Assembly: GCA_902591315.1 (NCBI GenBank)
Contig: CACJAI010000001.1
Span: 1-64,000 of the forward strand
From: an uncultured Alphaproteobacteria bacterium
GTDB taxonomy: Bacteria; Pseudomonadota; Alphaproteobacteria; HIMB59
Length of the DNA: 64,000 nucleotides
Reading direction: 5' to 3'
How positions within the stretch are numbered: the first letter of the stretch is position 1; the number at the start of each line of letters is the position of its first letter. Positions 56,077 through 64,000 of this stretch are shown piece by piece. The notes below the pieces were generated by a model. That model had not been told where the DNA came from. It searched no databases and worked only from the letters and a program-made list of their open reading frames with translations. Position numbers and translations under genes: made by a program.

Positions 56077-57273
56077 ATGATCTCAGATAGAGTTAATAAC
56101 ATAAAACCATCTTTGACAATAGCCACCAATATGAAGGCTCAGGAATTGAAAAGGGCTGGTAAGGATGTGATTGTTTTAGCAGCTGGAGAACCAGATTTTG
56201 ATACACCTGATCACATTAAAAGCGCAGCAATAGATGCCATAAATAAGGGTTTTACAAAGTATGTACCTGGTAAAGGAACTCCAGATTTGCAGGCTGCAAT
56301 TCAAAAAAAATTTCGTAGAGATAATAACTTAGATTATGAACTTGGTAATATTACAGTTGGAGTTGGTGGAAAGCATATAATTTATAATGCTTTCTCAGCA
56401 ACAATTAATCAAGGTGATGAAGTTATTATCCCTGCTCCATATTGGGTGAGTTACCCTGACATTGTAATTTTAAATGATGGAAAACCTATTATTGTTGAGT
56501 GTGGTGAGCAAAATGGTTTTAAAATTACACCTGAGGATTTGGAAAAAAGTATATCTTCAAAAACAAAATGGTTGATGTTAAATAGCCCAAGTAACCCGAC
56601 CGGATCTATGTATACCGAAGATGAATTAGTAGCTATAGGAGATGTTCTTAAAAATTATGAAAATATTTTTATTTTATCAGATGATATTTATGAAAAGATC
56701 GTTTACGACACAAATGAGTTCAAAACAATAGCTGAAGTTTGCCCATTTTTAAAAGAAAGAACGTTGACGATGAATGGATTATCCAAGTCTTATTGTATGA
56801 CAGGTTGGAGAGTAGGTTACGCAGCAGGTCCAATCAGTCTAATCAACGCAATGAACAAAGTTCAATCACAAAACGTATCCTCAACAGCATCAATATCAAT
56901 GGCGGCCTCTGTTGAGGCATTAAATGGAGATCAAAGTTTTATCTTGTCAAATAATGAATCTTTTCTTAGAAGACGTAATTTAGTTGTAAAACATCTGAAT
57001 GAAACACCTGGATTGTCTTGCAGAACTCCAGAGGGTGCTTTTTATGTTTTTGCTTCATGTAAAGAAGTTTTAGGTAAGACAACGGAGTCTGGTAAAAAAC
57101 TTTTAACTGATGGTGACTTTATGGATTATCTACTTGAAGAGGTGGGTGTTGCAGGGGTACAGGGTTCTGCATTTGGATTAGAGGGATTCTTTAGAATTTC
57201 TTATGCAACCTCTGACTCCATATTAGAGGATGCCTGCCAAAGAATTAAAACTGCTTGTTCTAAACTAAGTTAA
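56077..57273 (+). CDS. aspC: aspartate aminotransferase (class I, prephenate-type)
   Basis: PLP aminotransferase. Conserved: LAAGEPDFDTPDHI, YTKYVPGKGTPDLQ-like GKGTPDLQAAI, NSPSNPTGSMY, DDIYE, PLP lysine in NGLSKSYCMTGWRVGYAAG and FRISYATS with the substrate Arg. 398 residues, standard for the alphaproteobacterial Ib enzyme that uses aspartate or prephenate. Alone on the plus strand, overlapping pyk by 9 bases at the 3' end. Confidence 0.95.
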   Translation: MISDRVNNIKPSLTIATNMKAQELKRAGKDVIVLAAGEPDFDTPDHIKSAAIDAINKGFTKYVPGKGTPDLQAAIQKKFRRDNNLDYELGNITVGVGGKHIIYNAFSATINQGDEVIIPAPYWVSYPDIVILNDGKPIIVECGEQNGFKITPEDLEKSISSKTKWLMLNSPSNPTGSMYTEDELVAIGDVLKNYENIFILSDDIYEKIVYDTNEFKTIAEVCPFLKERTLTMNGLSKSYCMTGWRVGYAAGPISLINAMNKVQSQNVSSTASISMAASVEALNGDQSFILSNNESFLRRRNLVVKHLNETPGLSCRTPEGAFYVFASCKEVLGKTTESGKKLLTDGDFMDYLLEEVGVAGVQGSAFGLEGFFRISYATSDSILEDACQRIKTACSKLS

Positions 57274-58701
57274 TTTACTATTAGAAATAATTTTAGCTAT
57301 CCTAAGGATATTTGTACTTCCAACTTTTCCAAATGGTACACCAGCTGTGATTATTATTTTTTCACCATGTTTTAGGATTTTTCTGACTTTTGCTATTTTG
57401 CAGGCCCGATCAACCATCTCTGTTGAAGATGAAATTTCATCGACAACATCCATAAAAGTACCCCAAGTTATAGCGTTTTGACGAGCAACTTTTTTATTGG
57501 TTGTTAATCCGATTAAAGTCACATCAGGTCTCATCCTTGCAACTCTTAAAACAGATCTTCCTGATTGAGAGAATGTGGCTATACAATTACATTCAGCAAT
57601 GGTAGCTACTTCAAGTGCTGCAGTAGCAATAGCCTCTGTAGATGTTTTTACAATATTCAAATTGTAATTTTGAATATTAGCTAAATACTTAGGATCACCC
57701 TCAACGCGTTTAATTATTTTATCCATCATTTCTACAGACTCTTTTGGATAATTTCCAGCAGCTGACTCTGCTGATAACATTACAGCGTCTACTCCTTGAA
57801 ATACTGCTGTAGCAACATCAGAGGCCTCAGCTCTTGTGGGGGTAGGTGAGTCAATCATGCTTTCAAGCATTTGTGTTGCAACAATACATGGCTTTCCAAA
57901 TTTTCTACATGCAGCTACCATTGTTCTTTGATGAATAGGCACATCTTCTGGATTAGTTTCTACACCTAAATCTCCTCTAGCAACCATAATTCCATCAGAA
58001 TTTTCAGTTATTGTTTCAATTTCTTCCATAGCAGATGGTTTTTCTACTTTAACCATTACTTTAAATTTTGCAGGAATAAGTTTTTTTGCAGTTAATAAAT
58101 CTTTTGTATTTTGAATAAATGAAAGAGCAATCCAATCAACATCAAGTTTAATAGCCAGCTCTAAATCTTTTTTATCTTTTGGAGTAATTATTTTTAAATC
58201 AAGTTTTGTATCTGGAATATTCAATCCTTTGTTATTAGAAATTTCTCCACCATCTGTTACAACGCATTTAATTGCAGAGGCAGATTTTGATTTTACTTTT
58301 AACCTAACCTTACCATCATTCACTAACAGCCTTTGCCCTATTGCTATAGATTTGAAAATTTCTTTATGAGGCAAGTAGACTCGAGAACTATCACCGTCTT
58401 TTTTATTTTGATCAAAAGTAAATATTTGGTTTTTTTTTAGTTGTTCTTTAACATTTATAAATCTACCAACTCTGAATTTTGGACCCTGCAAGTCACCTAA
58501 AATACAAATATAACGATTATGTTTTTTTTCTAAATTTCGAATAATTTTAACTTTTTTTTTGTGATCCTCATGGTCACCATGACTAAAATTTAGACGAAAT
58601 ACGTCAGCACCAGATAAAAATAATTTCTCAATAGCTTTTTCGGTCTCACAGGCCGGTCCTAAAGTTGCAACAATTTTGGCTTTACGGTTTCTAAGTTTCA
58701 T
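57265..58701 (-). CDS. pyk: pyruvate kinase
   Basis: Last step of glycolysis, PEP to pyruvate with ATP formation. Conserved: ATLGPA, FRLNFSHGDHEDH, LGDLQGPKFRVG, MVKVEKPSAMEEI, MVARGDLGVE and the signature SPTPTRAEASDVATAV, VDAVMLSAESAAGNYP. 478 residues. Suggests a complete lower glycolysis, which is not universal in streamlined marine alphaproteobacteria. Divergent from the DUF1244 gene with 47 bases between. Confidence 0.97.
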   Translation of the reverse strand: MKLRNRKAKIVATLGPACETEKAIEKLFLSGADVFRLNFSHGDHEDHKKKVKIIRNLEKKHNRYICILGDLQGPKFRVGRFINVKEQLKKNQIFTFDQNKKDGDSSRVYLPHKEIFKSIAIGQRLLVNDGKVRLKVKSKSASAIKCVVTDGGEISNNKGLNIPDTKLDLKIITPKDKKDLELAIKLDVDWIALSFIQNTKDLLTAKKLIPAKFKVMVKVEKPSAMEEIETITENSDGIMVARGDLGVETNPEDVPIHQRTMVAACRKFGKPCIVATQMLESMIDSPTPTRAEASDVATAVFQGVDAVMLSAESAAGNYPKESVEMMDKIIKRVEGDPKYLANIQNYNLNIVKTSTEAIATAALEVATIAECNCIATFSQSGRSVLRVARMRPDVTLIGLTTNKKVARQNAITWGTFMDVVDEISSSTEMVDRACKIAKVRKILKHGEKIIITAGVPFGKVGSTNILRIAKIISNSKLT

Positions 58702-58748
58702 TTGATTTGTTTAGAAATTAACAAATAACATGATATTAGTAAATTACC

Positions 58749-59042
58749 ATGAGTAAAATATCAAAAGAACAAGAGTACAAAATTAAAGCTAATGTACTTG
58801 ATCATTTAATTAATCATTTAAGAGAAAGGATTGATGTACAAAATATTGACCTGATGAATCTTAGTGGATTTTGCAGAAATTGTTTATCAAAATGGTATGT
58901 AAAATATGCAAAAGAGGAAAACTATGATCTAGACTATGAGGAATCAAGAAAAATTATCTATGGAATGGCTTACTCTGAATGGAAAAGTAAATATCAATCA
59001 GAGGCAACAAAAGAACAAATAGAACAATTTAAAAAAAAATAG
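58749..59042 (+). CDS. DUF1244 protein
   Basis: 97 residues with the family signature DVQNIDLMNLSGFCRNCLSKW, including the conserved Cys pair, then YEESRKIIYGMAYSEWKSKY. All-helical, cytoplasmic, no known activity; the family is widespread in alpha- and gammaproteobacteria. First gene of a run with pepF and the ABC1 kinase (5- and 6-base spacers). Confidence 0.93.
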   Translation: MSKISKEQEYKIKANVLDHLINHLRERIDVQNIDLMNLSGFCRNCLSKWYVKYAKEENYDLDYEESRKIIYGMAYSEWKSKYQSEATKEQIEQFKKK

Positions 59043-59047
59043 TTTAG

Positions 59048-60799
59048 ATGACCGAGAAATTGCCGAACTGGAATTTAGGAGATTTTTACTCTTCTATAAA
59101 AGATGAAAAAATTGATCTTGATCTCGAAAAATATAGAATTTTTTCTAAATCTTTTAACACAAAATATAAAGGTCAATTAGTTAATCAAGTTCAAAACCTC
59201 GAAAGTATCATAAAAGAGTATGAAGACGGTAATGAACTTGGTGACAAGCTTGGAAATTTTGCTTTTTTGATATACGCAACAAATATGAACGACCAGGAGA
59301 CGGTTCAATTCTATCAAGGTATAAATGAAAAACTTACAGAGATATCATCAAACTTGATTTTTTTTACAAACGAAATAAATGCTACAAATGACCAAGAATT
59401 TGAAAAATTTTTATTAAATGCTGGCAAATATAAAAACTGGTTAACTAACATTCGTAGATATAAACATCATCAACTTGATGAAAAGAGTGAGATGATTTTC
59501 CTTGATAAGAATTTAACCTCTAACTCTTCATGGGTAAGATTCTTTGAAGAACAGATAAATGATTTAAAATTTAAAATTGATGACAAAGATTTAAATAGTT
59601 CAGAAGCTTTAAATTTATTATCTGATCATAAAGCAACAACTAGAAAAAAAGCAGCAAAAAGTATTGAAGATGTTTTTAAATCGAATGTAAAAACTTTTTC
59701 TTTTATTACAAACACTCTCGCAAAAGATAAAATTACAAATGATAAGTGGAGAAAATACAAATCTCCAATAGACTCAAGAAATTTAGCGAACAATGTTGAA
59801 AATGAAGTCGTGGAGGCACTAACTGATAGTGTTACTTCCAATTACAAGAATATTTCACATCGATACTATAAAATTAAGGCCAAACTTTTTAATCAAGAAA
59901 AACTTAATTATTGGGATAGAAATGCGCCTTATCCTGACTCACCTAATAAAAAGATAAATTGGTCTGAGGCAAAAGATATTGTAATTCGCTCATATGCTAA
60001 CTTTGATAAAAGTTTTAAAGATATTGTATTATTATTTTTTAATAACAGTTGGATTGATGCAGAATTAAAATCAGGTAAATCTCCAGGAGCATTTGCAGCT
60101 TCTACAATTCCTTCAATACACCCTTATATTTTGACAAACTTCCACGGTAAAACCAGAGATGTAATGACATTGGCTCATGAACTTGGACATGGATGTCACC
60201 AATATTTGTCTGCTAAACAAGGTTTGTTGTTATCCAGTACTCCTCTTACTCTAGCAGAGACAGCAAGTGTTTTTGGAGAGATGATGACTTTTCGAACACT
60301 ACTAGAAGAAAGTGATAAGAATGCCAGAAAATATCTTTTAGCATCAAAAATAGAAGACATGATTAACACTGTTATCAGGCAAATTTCATTTTTTGAATTT
60401 GAAAAGTTAGTTCACAAAGAGAGAAAAAAAGGAGAGTTATCATCTGATCAACTTTGTGATTTTTGGATGAAAACACAATCAGAAAGTCTTGGGCCTAATA
60501 TTGAATTAACAGATGGATATAGATATTTTTGGACATACATACCTCATTTTATTCATACACCTTTTTATGTATATGCATATGCTTTTGGAGATTGTTTAGT
60601 AAATATTTTGATTCAACTATATGATGAGGGCTTACCAAACTTTAAGGAGAGTTACATTAATCTTTTAAAAAGCGGTGGCTCTAAACATTATAGTGAAGTT
60701 TTGAAACCATTTAATATAGATCTCAAACAAAAAAATAGTTGGGAAAAAGGCCTCTCAATGATTTCAGGTCTAATAGATGAGTTTGAAAAAAGTATTTAG
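59048..60799 (+). CDS. pepF: oligoendopeptidase F family (M3) metallopeptidase
   Basis: Cytoplasmic zinc endopeptidase for oligopeptides. Zinc motif HELGH in MTLAHELGHGCHQYLS with the third ligand in ETASVFGEMM. Start NWNLGDFYSSI is typical of the PepF/M3 clan. 583 residues, close to the alphaproteobacterial size of about 600. Third peptidase of distinct family on this window's plus strand, after M32 and M16, with M17 a fourth. Confidence 0.95.
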   Translation: MTEKLPNWNLGDFYSSIKDEKIDLDLEKYRIFSKSFNTKYKGQLVNQVQNLESIIKEYEDGNELGDKLGNFAFLIYATNMNDQETVQFYQGINEKLTEISSNLIFFTNEINATNDQEFEKFLLNAGKYKNWLTNIRRYKHHQLDEKSEMIFLDKNLTSNSSWVRFFEEQINDLKFKIDDKDLNSSEALNLLSDHKATTRKKAAKSIEDVFKSNVKTFSFITNTLAKDKITNDKWRKYKSPIDSRNLANNVENEVVEALTDSVTSNYKNISHRYYKIKAKLFNQEKLNYWDRNAPYPDSPNKKINWSEAKDIVIRSYANFDKSFKDIVLLFFNNSWIDAELKSGKSPGAFAASTIPSIHPYILTNFHGKTRDVMTLAHELGHGCHQYLSAKQGLLLSSTPLTLAETASVFGEMMTFRTLLEESDKNARKYLLASKIEDMINTVIRQISFFEFEKLVHKERKKGELSSDQLCDFWMKTQSESLGPNIELTDGYRYFWTYIPHFIHTPFYVYAYAFGDCLVNILIQLYDEGLPNFKESYINLLKSGGSKHYSEVLKPFNIDLKQKNSWEKGLSMISGLIDEFEKSI

Positions 60800-60805
60800 T
60801 TTAAA

Positions 60806-62134
60806 ATGAAAGAAGAAAATAATTTAGTTTCAAGAGTAAAAAGGTACTCAAAAGTCACAACTTCCATGACTTCTTTGGCTACGAAATTTGCAGGAAAAAA
60901 ATATTTAAATTTTGATTTGAATGATCAAAAGTATGCGGCTCAAATTACAGAGATCTTAGGTAACTTAAAAGGACCTTTGATGAAAGTGGCACAACTAAGC
61001 GCTACTATTCCTGATTTACTGCCTGAAGAATATGCAAGAAAATTAGCTGAATTACAGTCAAATGCACCTCCGATGTCTTGGGTGTTTGTAAAAAGAAGAA
61101 TGAAAGCTGAATTAGGTGAAAATTGGCAAAATAACTTTAAAGAATTTAATCAAGAAGCAAGTTTTGCTGCCTCCTTAGGTCAGGTTCACAAGGCTAAATT
61201 GAAAAACAATGATTATGTTGCCTGTAAACTCCAATACCCTGATATGTCTTCAGCAGTAGAGGCTGACTTAAACCAACTAAAAATAATATTTAAAATTTAC
61301 TCTAGTTATAATAAATCAATACAAATTAGAGAGATCTATAAAGAAATTGAAGCAAGACTAAAAGAAGAATTAAATTATAGTTTAGAAAACAAACATTTAA
61401 AAATTTTTAAATTTATTCATATAAATAACTCTTATATCAAAATTCCAAATGTTTACGAAAAAATATCTACAAACAGACTTTTAGTCATGGAATTTCTTAA
61501 TGGTAAAAAATTAATTGAATACAAAAATGCACCACAAAAAACTAGAAATGAATTAGCAAAAAAATTATTTATGGCATGGTACTTACCCTTTTATAAATAC
61601 GGTATAATTCATGGAGATCCACATTTAGGTAATTACTCAGTAGATAATAAAAATAATATTAATCTATTTGATTATGGTTGTGTAAGAATATTTCCACCTA
61701 AGTTTGTCAAAGGTGTAATAGACCTTTATTTTGCACTAAAAGAAAAGGACAACAAAAAGATAAAAACCGCTTATCAAGTATGGGGGTTTAAAGACATTGA
61801 TGATAAATTAATGAATGTTTTAAATAAATGGGCTTTATTCTTGTATGATCCAATCTTAAAAAATGAGGTTCGAAAAATTCAAGACTCAGATAGTGGTATT
61901 TATGGAGCTAAAATAGCTAGCGAAGTCCATAAAGAGCTAAAAAAATATGGAGGAGTTAAACCTCCAAGAGAGTTTGTATTTATGGATCGAGCAGCAGTTG
62001 GTTTGGGGTCAATTTTTATTCATTTGAAAGCTGAAATAAATTGGTACAAGCTTTTTCATGACTTAATTAAAGATTTTTCAGTTAAAAATGTTGAAACCAA
62101 TCAAAAAAAAGCATTCAAATTTGCAGATTTATGA
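60806..62134 (+). CDS. ABC1/UbiB-family atypical kinase
   Basis: AarF/ADCK-type kinase-like protein associated with ubiquinone synthesis or quinone-lipid handling. Family marks: KxGQ-type MKVAQLSATIPDLLP, EASFAASLGQVHKA, ACKLQYP lysine, LVMEFLNGKKL, catalytic HGDPHLGNYSV and FDYGCVR. 442 residues; no C-terminal membrane helices, so it belongs to the short ADCK form rather than UbiB proper. Often precedes pntAA in alphaproteobacteria. Confidence 0.92.
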   Translation: MKEENNLVSRVKRYSKVTTSMTSLATKFAGKKYLNFDLNDQKYAAQITEILGNLKGPLMKVAQLSATIPDLLPEEYARKLAELQSNAPPMSWVFVKRRMKAELGENWQNNFKEFNQEASFAASLGQVHKAKLKNNDYVACKLQYPDMSSAVEADLNQLKIIFKIYSSYNKSIQIREIYKEIEARLKEELNYSLENKHLKIFKFIHINNSYIKIPNVYEKISTNRLLVMEFLNGKKLIEYKNAPQKTRNELAKKLFMAWYLPFYKYGIIHGDPHLGNYSVDNKNNINLFDYGCVRIFPPKFVKGVIDLYFALKEKDNKKIKTAYQVWGFKDIDDKLMNVLNKWALFLYDPILKNEVRKIQDSDSGIYGAKIASEVHKELKKYGGVKPPREFVFMDRAAVGLGSIFIHLKAEINWYKLFHDLIKDFSVKNVETNQKKAFKFADL

Positions 62135-62176
62135 TTACTTTCAACAAATTTTTAATAAATTTTATAAATCTTAGAC

Positions 62177-62204
62177 TTAACAAATTAGATTTATCTGATA
62201 TACA
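62177..62204 (+). promoter_or_regulatory. candidate sigma70 promoter of the pnt operon
   Basis: TTAACA, 16 bases, TATACA, in the 96-base spacer after the ABC1 kinase; 26 bases to the pntAA ATG and a ribosome site AAGGAA 7 bases before that start (62218-62223). The match is reasonable, but in AT-rich DNA similar pairs arise by chance. Confidence 0.35.
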
Positions 62205-62230
62205 ACTTATCTTCTAAAAGGAACAAGTTA

Positions 62231-63346
62231 ATGATAATAGGCGCAGTTAAAGAGAAAAAAAAGTTTGAGAATAGAGTTGCTATTTCTCCTGATGATGTAA
62301 AAAACTATGTGAAAGCCGGTCACCAAGTATTTATTGAAAAGGGGGCAGGTTCACTTTCTGGTTTTAATGATAAATCGTATAAAGAGTCTGGAGCGAGTCT
62401 ATCTACTTCAAAAGAAGTTTTTAAGAATTCTGATATTATTTTAAAAATAAATTGCCCAACCCCAGACGAGTCTAAACTAATTAAAAATAACTCTATGGTT
62501 ATTTCGCAAATCAGTATACAGAACAACCAAGACAGTATTAAAATTTTAAATTCTAAAAAAATATCAGCTTTTGCTTTAGAATTAGTCCCAAGAATTACTC
62601 GAGCTCAAGATATGGATATTTTGTCCTCTCAAGCAAATTTAGCAGGATATCATGCGGTTATAGATGCTGCTCAAGAATTTAACAGAGTATTGCCATTATT
62701 CATGACGGCTGCTGGTAAAGTTACTCCGGCAAATGTTTTAGTTATAGGTGCAGGTGTTGCAGGTTTACAAGCTATAGCAACTGCTAAACGATTAGGTGCT
62801 ATTGTTTTTGCTACAGACGTTAGAATAGCCTCAAAAGAGCAAGTTGAAAGTCTTGGTGGTAAATTTGTTATGGTCGAGGATGAGGAGTCTAAGAATGCTG
62901 AAACGAAGGGTGGTTATGCGAAAGAAATGAGTGCAGAGTACCAAAAAAAACAAGAGGCTTTATTGGCCGAAACTCTAAAGACAATGGATATTGTAATATG
63001 TACTGCTCAAATACCAGGAAGAAAAGCACCTTTAATTTTGAAAAAAGAAATGTTGGAAAACATGCAAAATGGTTCAGTTATTGTTGATCTAGCTGTAGAA
63101 TCAGGAGGGAACTGTGAATTTAGCCAAGTTGGAAAAGTTGTTTCAAAAAATGGTCTTAAGATTGTAGGTCATGCCAACGTTCCTGGCAGAGTTGCAAATA
63201 ATGCCTCAAGCCTTTTTTCAAAAAATATTTCTAACTTTTTAAAATTAATGAACTTTGAAGATAAGAAAAAATCTATGATTAATAAAAGTGATGAAATTAT
63301 TAAAGCTACAATGATTTGCTCAGCTGGAAAGATTTTAATAAAATAA
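62231..63346 (+). CDS. pntAA: NAD(P) transhydrogenase subunit alpha 1
   Basis: NAD(H)-binding dI domain of the proton-translocating transhydrogenase, which makes NADPH from NADH using the proton gradient. Patterns: VKEKKKFENRVAISPDD, ALELVPRITRAQDMDILSSQ, Rossmann loop GAGVAGLQAIATAKRLGA, TAQIPGRKAPLI and GGNCEFS. 371 residues, the usual split alphaproteobacterial form. Confidence 0.97.
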   Translation: MIIGAVKEKKKFENRVAISPDDVKNYVKAGHQVFIEKGAGSLSGFNDKSYKESGASLSTSKEVFKNSDIILKINCPTPDESKLIKNNSMVISQISIQNNQDSIKILNSKKISAFALELVPRITRAQDMDILSSQANLAGYHAVIDAAQEFNRVLPLFMTAAGKVTPANVLVIGAGVAGLQAIATAKRLGAIVFATDVRIASKEQVESLGGKFVMVEDEESKNAETKGGYAKEMSAEYQKKQEALLAETLKTMDIVICTAQIPGRKAPLILKKEMLENMQNGSVIVDLAVESGGNCEFSQVGKVVSKNGLKIVGHANVPGRVANNASSLFSKNISNFLKLMNFEDKKKSMINKSDEIIKATMICSAGKILIK

Positions 63347-63347
63347 A

Positions 63348-63353
63348 AAGGAG
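63348..63353 (+). promoter_or_regulatory. Shine-Dalgarno AAGGAG for pntAB
   Basis: AAGGAG lies 5 bases before the pntAB ATG in the 12-base gap after pntAA. A full consensus match is rare in this window. Confidence 0.8.
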
Positions 63354-63358
63354 TTACT

Positions 63359-63748
63359 ATGTCAGAAATTTCAAATCAATTAGAAAATTTATCATACAAG
63401 GCACAACAAATTGCAAATGAGGCAAGCCAGTTAGCATCTAGTGTGGCCGAAACATCTGGGGGCCATAGTGACTTTATTATTTTTGGTATAACTGTTTTGG
63501 TATTGGCTTGTTTTGTAGGTTATTATGTAGTTTGGTCGGTTACCCCAGCTTTACATAGTCCTTTGATGGGTGTCACAAACGCTATTTCGTCCGTGATTAT
63601 TGTTGGAGCTTTATTGGCTGCAGGCCCTGTTGATAGCAACATTTCTAAATATTTTGGTTTGGTTGCTGTAACTCTTGCTGCCGTTAACATATTTGGGGGG
63701 TTTGTTGTAACAAATCGAATGCTCTCCATGTTTAAAAAGAAACAATAG
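63359..63748 (+). CDS. pntAB: NAD(P) transhydrogenase subunit alpha 2
   Basis: Membrane part (dII) of the alpha subunit, 129 residues. Polar N-terminus rich in Ala/Gln, then three or four helices ([57 protein letters not shown]) and the end [12 protein letters not shown], the family hallmark. Between pntAA and pntB in the usual order. Confidence 0.96.
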   Translation: MSEISNQLENLSYKAQQIANEASQLASSVAETSGGHSDFIIFGITVLVLACFVGYYVVWSVTPALHSPLMGVTNAISSVIIVGALLAAGPVDSNISKYFGLVAVTLAAVNIFGGFVVTNRMLSMFKKKQ

Positions 63749-63755
63749 GTAAAAA

Positions 63756-64000
63756 ATGTCAACTTTAACAACTGCAGCATATTTAGTTTCATCGGTTTTA
63801 TTTATACTTTCTTTAAGAGGGTTATCACACCCCTCCACTGCAAGGAGAGGAAATTTTTTAGGAATTTTAGGGATGACTATAGCCATAGTTACAACACTGT
63901 CCAATCCTGGTGTACTAAGCTATAAAGAAATTGGAATAGCTTTTTTAATAGGTGGTCTGATTGGAACATCAATCGCAGTTAAAATTCAAATGACCGCATT
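63756..64000 (+). CDS. pntB: NAD(P) transhydrogenase subunit beta, 3' partial
   Basis: Begins with MSTLTTAAYLVSSVLFILSL, followed by the characteristic RGLSHPSTARRGNFLGILGM of PntB; 81 codons are present before the window ends, covering the first helices of the membrane domain. The NADP(H)-binding domain lies outside. ATG 7 bases after the pntAB stop. Confidence 0.96.
   Translation, partial: MSTLTTAAYLVSSVLFILSLRGLSHPSTARRGNFLGILGMTIAIVTTLSNPGVLSYKEIGIAFLIGGLIGTSIAVKIQMTA

Noticed and set aside
62131..62217. 28-codon frame overlapping the ABC1 kinase stop (ATGA) and ending before the pntAA ribosome site
   Set aside because: Length is expected by chance in a stop-poor spacer, no family pattern, and the same bases hold the likely promoter.
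63523..63904. Two open frames antisense to pntAB/pntB
   Set aside because: Shadows of conserved membrane helices on the sense strand.

Overview
The window is a densely packed, AT-rich (around 30% G+C by eye, not counted) piece of a bacterial chromosome. Gene content and gene order are alphaproteobacterial: a ctaD-ctaB-(coxF)-ctaG-ctaE oxidase block leading toward thrC and an M16 peptidase, an atpI-B-E-F'-F F0 operon separate from F1, mutY/DUF721/dsbA/smc, a CcrM-type methyltransferase, uvrC-pgsA-moaD-moaE, petABC, plant-type gshA, a split pntAA/pntAB/pntB and a MarR-OmpR-kinase (PetP/PetR-like) regulatory set. Very small or negative gene spacing, shortened proteins, few regulators, one tRNA and no mobile elements fit a streamlined planktonic (SAR11/HIMB59/SAR116-grade) organism. 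I cannot assign a lineage without a phylogeny.

Layout. 1-3.8 kb: cytochrome aa3 oxidase subunits and assembly factors, ending in a subunit III gene whose last part is missing and appears joined to the tail of a lost SURF1 gene. 3.8-9.2 kb: M32 carboxypeptidase, threonine synthase, M16 peptidase, then homoserine kinase and RNase HI on the other strand. 9.3-15.7 kb: an unknown lipoprotein facing a minus-strand run DUF721-dsbA-smc-atpI-atpB-atpE-atpF'-atpF. 15.6-21.2 kb: mutY, a GANTC methyltransferase, rnhB, moaB, slt and a degenerate uracil-DNA glycosylase. 21.2-26.7 kb: TPR protein, ispE, tRNA-Gln, ABC-F ATPase, a short CCA-type nucleotidyltransferase, trmL. 26.8-29.3 kb: cytochrome bc1 operon. 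29.3-35.1 kb: ychF, pth, rplY, prs, pgeF, midA, lgt. 35.1-37.3 kb: a UbiK-like fragment, YbjN, proC, a TetR/COQ9-fold protein and a CsaA-type tRNA-binding protein. 37.3-44.7 kb: two-component system, MarR, ilvE, molybdopterin synthase, pgsA, uvrC, a LysR regulator. 44.7-50.9 kb: a small zinc-finger protein, htpG, M17 aminopeptidase, lytic transglycosylase, gshA, gshB. 50.9-58.7 kb: AsmA-like protein, cation exchanger, uvrB, aspC, pyk. 58.7-64 kb: DUF1244, oligoendopeptidase F, an ABC1/UbiB kinase and the start of the transhydrogenase operon.

Together the genes cover aerobic respiration (bc1, aa3 oxidase, F0, transhydrogenase), DNA repair and methylation, glutathione and threonine synthesis, peptide turnover and core translation. 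No stretch longer than 300 bases lacks a gene; the longest spacers are about 100 bases. I saw no CRISPR array, prophage, transposon or obvious defence locus. The most useful observations are the coxC/SURF1 junction, two small conserved genes (CoxF-like and zf-CHCC) that are easily missed, interlocked stop codons at nine of ten convergent gene pairs, paired GANTC sites in front of the methyltransferase gene, and several shortened or degenerate housekeeping proteins (SMC, UDG, CCA enzyme, UbiK).
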